The notes below the pieces were generated by a model. That model saw only the letters and a program-made list of their open reading frames with translations, was not told where the DNA came from and did not search any database. A DNA stretch of 10,143 nt from Verrucomicrobiota bacterium. Its GTDB lineage: Bacteria; Verrucomicrobiota; Verrucomicrobiia; Opitutales; Coraliomargaritaceae. The stretch's first letter is position 1, and each line of letters begins with the position of its first letter. Below are positions 5,579 through 10,143 of this stretch, piece by piece. Location of the stretch: the NCBI GenBank assembly GCA_027620575.1, contig JAQCDT010000032.1, positions 1-10,143 on the forward strand, written 5' to 3'. A program made the translations under genes and the position numbers.

Positions 5579-7786
5579 ATGCACATTATTGCTTTTTCAT
5601 TCATCCTATTTGTTTCACTTTGCCAAACTGTATTTGGGCAAATTGATTCAGTGGGTGGTATAGAGTTTGAAAATGCACAGGTAGAGCTCAATTTAAATGA
5701 TGCGACACATCCGATTGAAATTATCGAGTATTCAGATGGCTTGTCCGAATGGATAGCTGTTTCAAGAAATTATGGAAATGGGTGGGAATCAATTTTCCCG
5801 TATTCATGTACGATCGAAGAAAGTAATGGCGAATTTCCGAAGTTGTTTTTGCCTCAAGGGGAACAAGGCTTTTTTCGAAAACGTTTTGAGCCAACGGCGG
5901 AAGGAGTATCCAATTATGAATTAGTGAGTCGATTTTTAATGCAAGCGTCTTTTGGTCCCACGCTCACAACGATCTATTCATTTCCCAATGTGAATTCAAA
6001 TAATTTCATCGATGAAAATTATACGAATTTTGAAGTGTGGATTGATCAGCAGATCGCAGAAACACCGTTCTATCATCGTGCGTATTGGCGTGAGCGTAGT
6101 GACCCAAATTTTTTAGATTACAGTACGCAATCTGGTTATTTAGAAAATGAGGTAGGGCATAATAGCTCATATGGGCACCAATTACCTTTTGTTCGAGGGC
6201 AAGTTAACTATTTAACAGACTGGTCTTGTTCTCTGCCTGGACATGGTGGACGATTTGATAGTGACGGAAATCCAATTGATCCTAGTGATTATCCAAATCA
6301 ACTTGATTGGCGAGGGATTCCCAAGATTGGAATGCACGCAGAAAACTCTATAGCACATATTGGACATGAATGGGATGTGCATGGATTGAAAATAAATGAT
6401 GTGGAAAAAGTTGTGTGGTATGAAGCAGCGATCAATGCAAAAGATCAGTTGAGGCAAAGAGTTGCTTGGGCCTTGAGTCAGTATTTTGTTGTGGGTGAAG
6501 AGGGTAGCAATCATCCCAATACGACAGAACGTTGGTTAAATTATTATGATATTTTTGTTCGGCATGCTTTTGGAAATTTTCGTGATATTTTAGGAGAAGT
6601 TACATGGAGTCCACACATGGGTTATTATTTATCCCATATGGAAAATCAAAAAGCGAATACGAATAAGGGGACCTTCCCTGACGAAAACTTTGCTCGTGAA
6701 GTCATGCAACTATTCACGATTGGTTTATGGGAATTGAATGAAGACGGAACATTGGAATTAGACGAAGAGGGGAAAGCGATTCCTACCTATGATAATGATG
6801 ATATCGCTGAATTTGCTAAAGTTTTCACTGGAATGCGAAGGCCTTTCGACCGTACAAATATTGAGATATTTTATGGAAATTATATTGATCCTATGCGTAT
6901 TCAATCTAACCGCCACGACTTTTCGGCTAAAACTTTATTGGATGGTAGTATTTTGGGGCCCTTTAGTCAAAATACACAAGGTGTGCGTGATGATGTAGAT
7001 GGCTTACTCGACCATTTATTTAATCATAAAAACATGCCCCCATTTTTTGCACGATTTTTGATTCAACGTTTTACGGTCTCTAATCCATCACCTACCTATA
7101 TCCATGCGGTTGCAGAGGCTTTTAAGACAGGTTTGTACAATGGAAATGGTACGGGAAATCGAGGAGATATGGTGGCCACGATTAAAGCGGTATTACTTCA
7201 TCCAGAAGCTAGAGAAAGTGTCTTATCTTTTGACCCTAATCATGGAAAATTAAGGGAACCTTTAATTCGTCTCATGCATTTGAGCCGTGCTTTCAGTCTT
7301 ACTTCTTTAAGAACTTACGAATGGATATATTTTGTGGGCTTAGAGGATATTATTTTGCAAGCACCTTATGAATCGAGTTCAGTTTTTAATTTCTATCGAC
7401 CAGACTACAGTCCTAATGGAACGATTGCAGATTTAGGGTTAAATGCTCCGGAATTTCAAATCAATAACGATGTCAGTGCTTTGCATTTAGCCAATGCTTT
7501 TTCTATTTTAATTAATGAGGGTCTGATCAAGCAAGATGGTGGATATTTTGGCTCAAAAAATTATGCGGATGCTACACTTAATTTTTCTTTTGAAATCGCA
7601 ATTTCCAATGATGACGAATTGCTTATAGAGCATATGGATTTAATCCTTTGTGGAGGACGGCTAGAGGCTTCTTCTAAACAAATTATTTTAGATGCTTTGC
7701 AGTCTTCTAATTTATCAAGTACGGCTAAAGTAAAATATGTAGCGAGCTTATTTATGTTCCTTGTTGAATTTAATACCCTATATTAA
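5579..7786 (+). CDS. Exported DUF1800 domain protein
   Basis: A 735-residue secreted or periplasmic protein of unknown biochemical function. Residues 1-20 form a Sec signal peptide with a likely cleavage after V-F-G. Residues 25-105 are a small beta-rich segment ending GFFRKRF. The DUF1800 domain then begins with LVSRFLMQASFGPT (115-128). Hallmarks follow in order: the LRQRVAWALSQYFVV segment (291-305), FAREVMQLFTIGLWELNEDG (371-390), FAKVFTGMR (412-420), MPPFFARFLIQRF (486-498), MVATIKAVLLHPEAR (531-545), KLREPLIRLMHLSRAF (557-572) and PYESSSVFNFYRPDYSPNG (596-614). The length is within or slightly above the usual family range, owing to the N-terminal segment. DUF1800 genes are regularly followed by DUF1501 genes in Verrucomicrobiota, Planctomycetota and Proteobacteria, and here the DUF1501 ATG is 4 bases after the stop, so the pair is translationally linked. 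No Shine-Dalgarno sequence precedes the ATG. Recognition is strong; the role (surface or extracellular, perhaps polymer-related) is not established. Confidence 0.92.
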   Translation: MHIIAFSFILFVSLCQTVFGQIDSVGGIEFENAQVELNLNDATHPIEIIEYSDGLSEWIAVSRNYGNGWESIFPYSCTIEESNGEFPKLFLPQGEQGFFRKRFEPTAEGVSNYELVSRFLMQASFGPTLTTIYSFPNVNSNNFIDENYTNFEVWIDQQIAETPFYHRAYWRERSDPNFLDYSTQSGYLENEVGHNSSYGHQLPFVRGQVNYLTDWSCSLPGHGGRFDSDGNPIDPSDYPNQLDWRGIPKIGMHAENSIAHIGHEWDVHGLKINDVEKVVWYEAAINAKDQLRQRVAWALSQYFVVGEEGSNHPNTTERWLNYYDIFVRHAFGNFRDILGEVTWSPHMGYYLSHMENQKANTNKGTFPDENFAREVMQLFTIGLWELNEDGTLELDEEGKAIPTYDNDDIAEFAKVFTGMRRPFDRTNIEIFYGNYIDPMRIQSNRHDFSAKTLLDGSILGPFSQNTQGVRDDVDGLLDHLFNHKNMPPFFARFLIQRFTVSNPSPTYIHAVAEAFKTGLYNGNGTGNRGDMVATIKAVLLHPEARESVLSFDPNHGKLREPLIRLMHLSRAFSLTSLRTYEWIYFVGLEDIILQAPYESSSVFNFYRPDYSPNGTIADLGLNAPEFQINNDVSALHLANAFSILINEGLIKQDGGYFGSKNYADATLNFSFEIAISNDDELLIEHMDLILCGGRLEASSKQIILDALQSSNLSSTAKVKYVASLFMFLVEFNTLY

Positions 7787-7790
7787 TGTT

Positions 7791-9251
7791 ATGGATTTAA
7801 AGAAAAAAATTTCGCGAAGAGAATTTATTGTACAGTCCAATTGTGCGGCCGTGGGCACAGCTTCATTGTTATCTTCTTTGTTGTCTTTAAAGCTTACTGC
7901 AGGGGCAGTTTCTGCTTCAAATTATGGAAATTATAAAGCACTGATTTGTTTGTTTTTAAATGGGGGCAATGATTCATTCAATATGTTGGTGCCTCGTGAA
8001 GCCAGTGCCTATGAAAGCTATAAAAGTGTTCGGGGTGGGACTTATTTAGCGGATGGAGTCAACTATGATGCGAATAATTTAGAAAATACGATGAATGGAG
8101 CAGAAGGCCTCGCTCACCAAAGAGATCATTTGTTGCCAATTACTTCAGAGGGACAAGATTTTCAAGAATTTGGGATTCATCCAGATTTACCCTATTTAAA
8201 AACACTTTATGACCAAGGTGATTTGGCGTTTGTTTCAAATGTTGGATCATTAATTGAGCCGACCTCTCTTTCAGAATATAACGGTGCGACTAAGGCGTTG
8301 CCTGAAGGTTTGTTTTCGCATCCCGATCATCAAATTCATTGGCAGACTCTTGTCCCTCAAGTGCGTGGAACCAATCCAAAAGGTTGGGCAGGGCGTATGG
8401 CTGAAATTATGGCTCATGCTAATGAGCAAGCGAACATTTCTATGAATATTTCGCTTTCTGGCACTAATGTGCTGCAGACAGGGTTTTCAACGGTTCCTTA
8501 TATTACAGATCCATCAGGGATTGTTCAATTGCGGAATTATAGTGAAGACCCGACACTTAAGCTGTCTGTCGATAATATATTGAGTCATCACTATCACAAT
8601 ATTTATTCCAAAACCTTAGCTCAATCTAATAAGCAATCTATTGAAACATCAATTTATTTTAAAGAAGCTTTAGACAGTCTCTCAGAGCCGTTTGACCCAG
8701 ATGCATTAAGCGATTATTCCGACACAGCTTCTCGACTTTCAATGATTTCTAAAATTTTAGAAGCTCGTATGGCTTTAGGAATGAATCGGCAAATTTTCTT
8801 CGTGGAAAGAGGGGGATGGGATCATCATAATGAGGTGATTGTTCCACAATCTAGTTTATTCAGCGAGTTGAATGAAGCGATTGAGATGTTTTGGACTAAT
8901 ATTGTCAATTTAGGGCTAGAGAACAATGTGGTGCTCTACACCGCATCTGATTTTGGTAGAACCTTAACTTCCAATGGAAGCGGCTCGGACCATGCTTGGG
9001 GAGGAAATCATTTCATTATCAGTGGTAGTGCAAATGGAGGTAAAATTTATGGAGAATATCCCATTTTATCCACTGGAGGGCCTTATGACGTTGGGCGCGG
9101 TCGTATCTTGCCGACAACTTCAGTCGATGCCTATATGGCCGAATTAGCGGGTTGGTTTGGAGTTCCTCAATCGGAAATCACTACAGTCATTCCTAATATC
9201 GCTAACTTTAATTTTGCTAATGTGTTATCACCGCTCGGTATTTTAAATTAA
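7791..9251 (+). CDS. DUF1501 protein with twin-arginine signal
   Basis: A 486-residue exported protein. The N-terminus has KKKISRREFIVQ with the Arg9-Arg10 pair, then a hydrophobic stretch to about residue 40 ending A-V-S-A: a Tat signal, implying export after folding, often with a bound cofactor or metal. DUF1501 landmarks follow: LICLFLNGGNDSFNMLVP (51-68), FGIHPDLPYLKTLYDQGDL (127-145), GWAGRMAE (198-205), VERGGWDHH (338-346), DFGRT (387-391), GSDHAWGGNHF (398-408) and GGKIYGEYP (416-424). DUF1501 is considered distantly related to the alkaline phosphatase/sulfatase superfamily. The Asp/His in GGWDHH and GSDHAWGG would be candidate metal ligands, but no activity is proven. I start at ATG 7791, 4 bases after the DUF1800 stop, which places the RR motif near the N-terminus; a TTG at 7761 would overlap the upstream gene. 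Export by Tat contrasts with the Sec signal of its partner. Confidence 0.92.
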   Translation: MDLKKKISRREFIVQSNCAAVGTASLLSSLLSLKLTAGAVSASNYGNYKALICLFLNGGNDSFNMLVPREASAYESYKSVRGGTYLADGVNYDANNLENTMNGAEGLAHQRDHLLPITSEGQDFQEFGIHPDLPYLKTLYDQGDLAFVSNVGSLIEPTSLSEYNGATKALPEGLFSHPDHQIHWQTLVPQVRGTNPKGWAGRMAEIMAHANEQANISMNISLSGTNVLQTGFSTVPYITDPSGIVQLRNYSEDPTLKLSVDNILSHHYHNIYSKTLAQSNKQSIETSIYFKEALDSLSEPFDPDALSDYSDTASRLSMISKILEARMALGMNRQIFFVERGGWDHHNEVIVPQSSLFSELNEAIEMFWTNIVNLGLENNVVLYTASDFGRTLTSNGSGSDHAWGGNHFIISGSANGGKIYGEYPILSTGGPYDVGRGRILPTTSVDAYMAELAGWFGVPQSEITTVIPNIANFNFANVLSPLGILN

Positions 9252-9278
9252 CTTTATTGATATTCAGTCGCCATTATT

Positions 9279-9971
9279 ATGTTCCTTGCTCCTTATCGTA
9301 TTTTATTCTGTATCATTGGTTGTACATTTTTAATGCTGACAAGCCATGCGCACACTAGTGATTTTTCGAATGATTTGGATGGTTGGGAACCATTAAACCC
9401 TTGGCTTAGAAGTTCAGTTGATGGAATGTCCCAAGGCGATTTTTATATGCGGATGCCCGTTGGCATCAATCCAGGCAACAAAGGAAGTAAGCTTATTGCA
9501 TTTAATCCAACAGATGCATGGACAGGAGATTTTATTGCTAAGGGAGTCACTGGCGTCTCTTTAAACTTTGCTAATTGGAGTGAGAGTGATCCTGTTTATT
9601 TGAGAATTGCGATTTCTAATTTGGCTAACCCACAACAAAGTGGGGGCACTTGGTGGGCGAGTAGTACGCCTGTTTATTTTGCTCCAGAAAGTGGCTGGGG
9701 TAGTGCAAATTTCGAAATTAATGAATCATCTATGCAAAGAGTGGGTAATTTAACCGGTGAGTTAGGCTTAGATACATTTGATGAGACCTTGAGAAATATC
9801 AATGGGTTCAGAATTCTGTCTTCAACATTGGGCTATGGTGCAATTGGGGATGAATTTTATGGAATTGTGGGAATGGATAATATTCAATTGATCTCAATAC
9901 CTGAACCCAGTTTTGTTTCTTTATTGTTAGCCATATTTTCTGTCACCTTCTTTTATAAAAGAGTGCGATGA
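9279..9971 (+). CDS. PEP-CTERM sorted extracellular protein, jelly-roll-like
   Basis: A 230-residue secreted protein. A signal peptide covers about residues 1-24 (ending S-H-A). The mature part opens with DFSNDLDGWEP, a pattern seen at the start of beta-sandwich (laminin-B/CBM-like) domains in PEP-CTERM proteins. It continues with Gly/Trp-rich strands and ends GIVGMDNIQL, a typical final strand of such domains. The C-terminus is a PEP-CTERM sorting tag: IPEP (Pro208-Glu209-Pro210), a hydrophobic segment (212-225) and a basic KRVR end. In known systems an exosortase (EpsH/XrtA class) processes this tag for delivery to the outer surface or matrix; no exosortase gene is in the window. The gene lies 27 bases after DUF1501, so it is probably the third gene of that operon. 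Candidate partners are the DUF1800/DUF1501 proteins. The domain analogy is inference; the sorting tag is directly visible. Confidence 0.85.
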   Translation: MFLAPYRILFCIIGCTFLMLTSHAHTSDFSNDLDGWEPLNPWLRSSVDGMSQGDFYMRMPVGINPGNKGSKLIAFNPTDAWTGDFIAKGVTGVSLNFANWSESDPVYLRIAISNLANPQQSGGTWWASSTPVYFAPESGWGSANFEINESSMQRVGNLTGELGLDTFDETLRNINGFRILSSTLGYGAIGDEFYGIVGMDNIQLISIPEPSFVSLLLAIFSVTFFYKRVR

Positions 9972-10008
9972 TCGCCAACTCGATCGATGAAAGGCAAAGG
10001 CCTATTGG

Positions 10009-10143
10009 CTAGACTGCTTTGTTTGTACAGATTACAGGGCTCTTTTTCTTTTTGTAGAAAAGCGTGTAAATAATGAATGCAATCAATGTTGTCAGAGCGA
10101 AATAAATTGGGAAGGCAACGAGGCTTTTTTCAAAAATATTATT
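10009..10143 (-). CDS. C-terminal end of a probable membrane protein (runs off right edge)
   Basis: On the minus strand the frame entering at 10143 is open for 44 codons to a TAG at 10011-10009. It encodes a hydrophobic helix, LVAFPIYFALTTLIAFIIY, followed by LFYKKKKSPV and a short polar tail. This is the usual shape of the last helix and cytoplasmic end of a transporter such as an MFS permease. The other two minus-strand frames soon hit stops. The gene is convergent with the PEP-CTERM gene, and the 37-base gap between them has no strong terminator hairpin. Without the body of the protein the family cannot be named, and the existence of the gene itself is inferred from this short stretch. Confidence 0.6.
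   Translation of the reverse strand, partial: NNIFEKSLVAFPIYFALTTLIAFIIYTLFYKKKKSPVICTNKAV

Noticed and set aside
7761..7790. TTG start for DUF1501 inside the DUF1800 gene
   Set aside because: The ATG at 7791 places the twin-arginine motif properly near the N-terminus and fits a 4-base intergenic gap.
9974..10009. GCCAA...TTGGC as a terminator between the PEP-CTERM gene and the right-edge gene
   Set aside because: The arms are 5 bases with a 26-base loop and no T-tract on either side, too weak to call.

Overview
The window looks like chromosome from an AT-rich, Gram-negative, marine-type Verrucomicrobiota bacterium, most plausibly Opitutae/Puniceicoccales. The evidence is a TonB-dependent outer-membrane receptor, a DUF1800/DUF1501 exported pair, and a secreted protein ending in a PEP-CTERM sorting tag, a combination common in Verrucomicrobiota and Planctomycetota. 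None of the starts has a strong Shine-Dalgarno sequence. The lineage call is inference; no rRNA or other marker gene is present.

Left part (1-2241, minus strand): a 670-residue TonB-dependent receptor, followed after 14 bases by the first 71 codons of an EamA/DMT-type inner-membrane transporter that runs off the left edge. The two look co-transcribed and could move one small solute across both membranes. A 54-bp divergent gap then leads to a plus-strand MsrA-type methionine sulfoxide reductase (2296-2784). It converges on a minus-strand DoxX-family membrane protein (2894-3328), and a perfect 11-bp hairpin between them can terminate both.

Middle (3329-5477, plus strand): a DEAD-box RNA helicase with all canonical motifs and a basic tail. 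After a weak hairpin comes a tiny pair: a 52-codon zinc-finger protein (DUF2256) whose end overlaps the start of a DUF2805/TIGR03643-type protein by 8 bases.

Right part (5579-9971, plus strand): a compact three-gene unit. It comprises a Sec-exported DUF1800 protein, a DUF1501 protein with a twin-arginine signal starting 4 bases after it, and a PEP-CTERM protein 27 bases further on. All three should leave the cytoplasm, apparently by different targeting signals. DUF1800 and DUF1501 are a conserved partnership without an established biochemical role. At the right edge a minus-strand frame (10009-10143) encodes the C-terminal end of a probable membrane protein.

I see no mobile element, CRISPR array, tRNA, rRNA or recognisable riboswitch. 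No gene-free stretch exceeds about 165 bases. The least understood parts are the DUF1800-DUF1501-PEP-CTERM unit and the overlapping DUF2256/DUF2805 pair.
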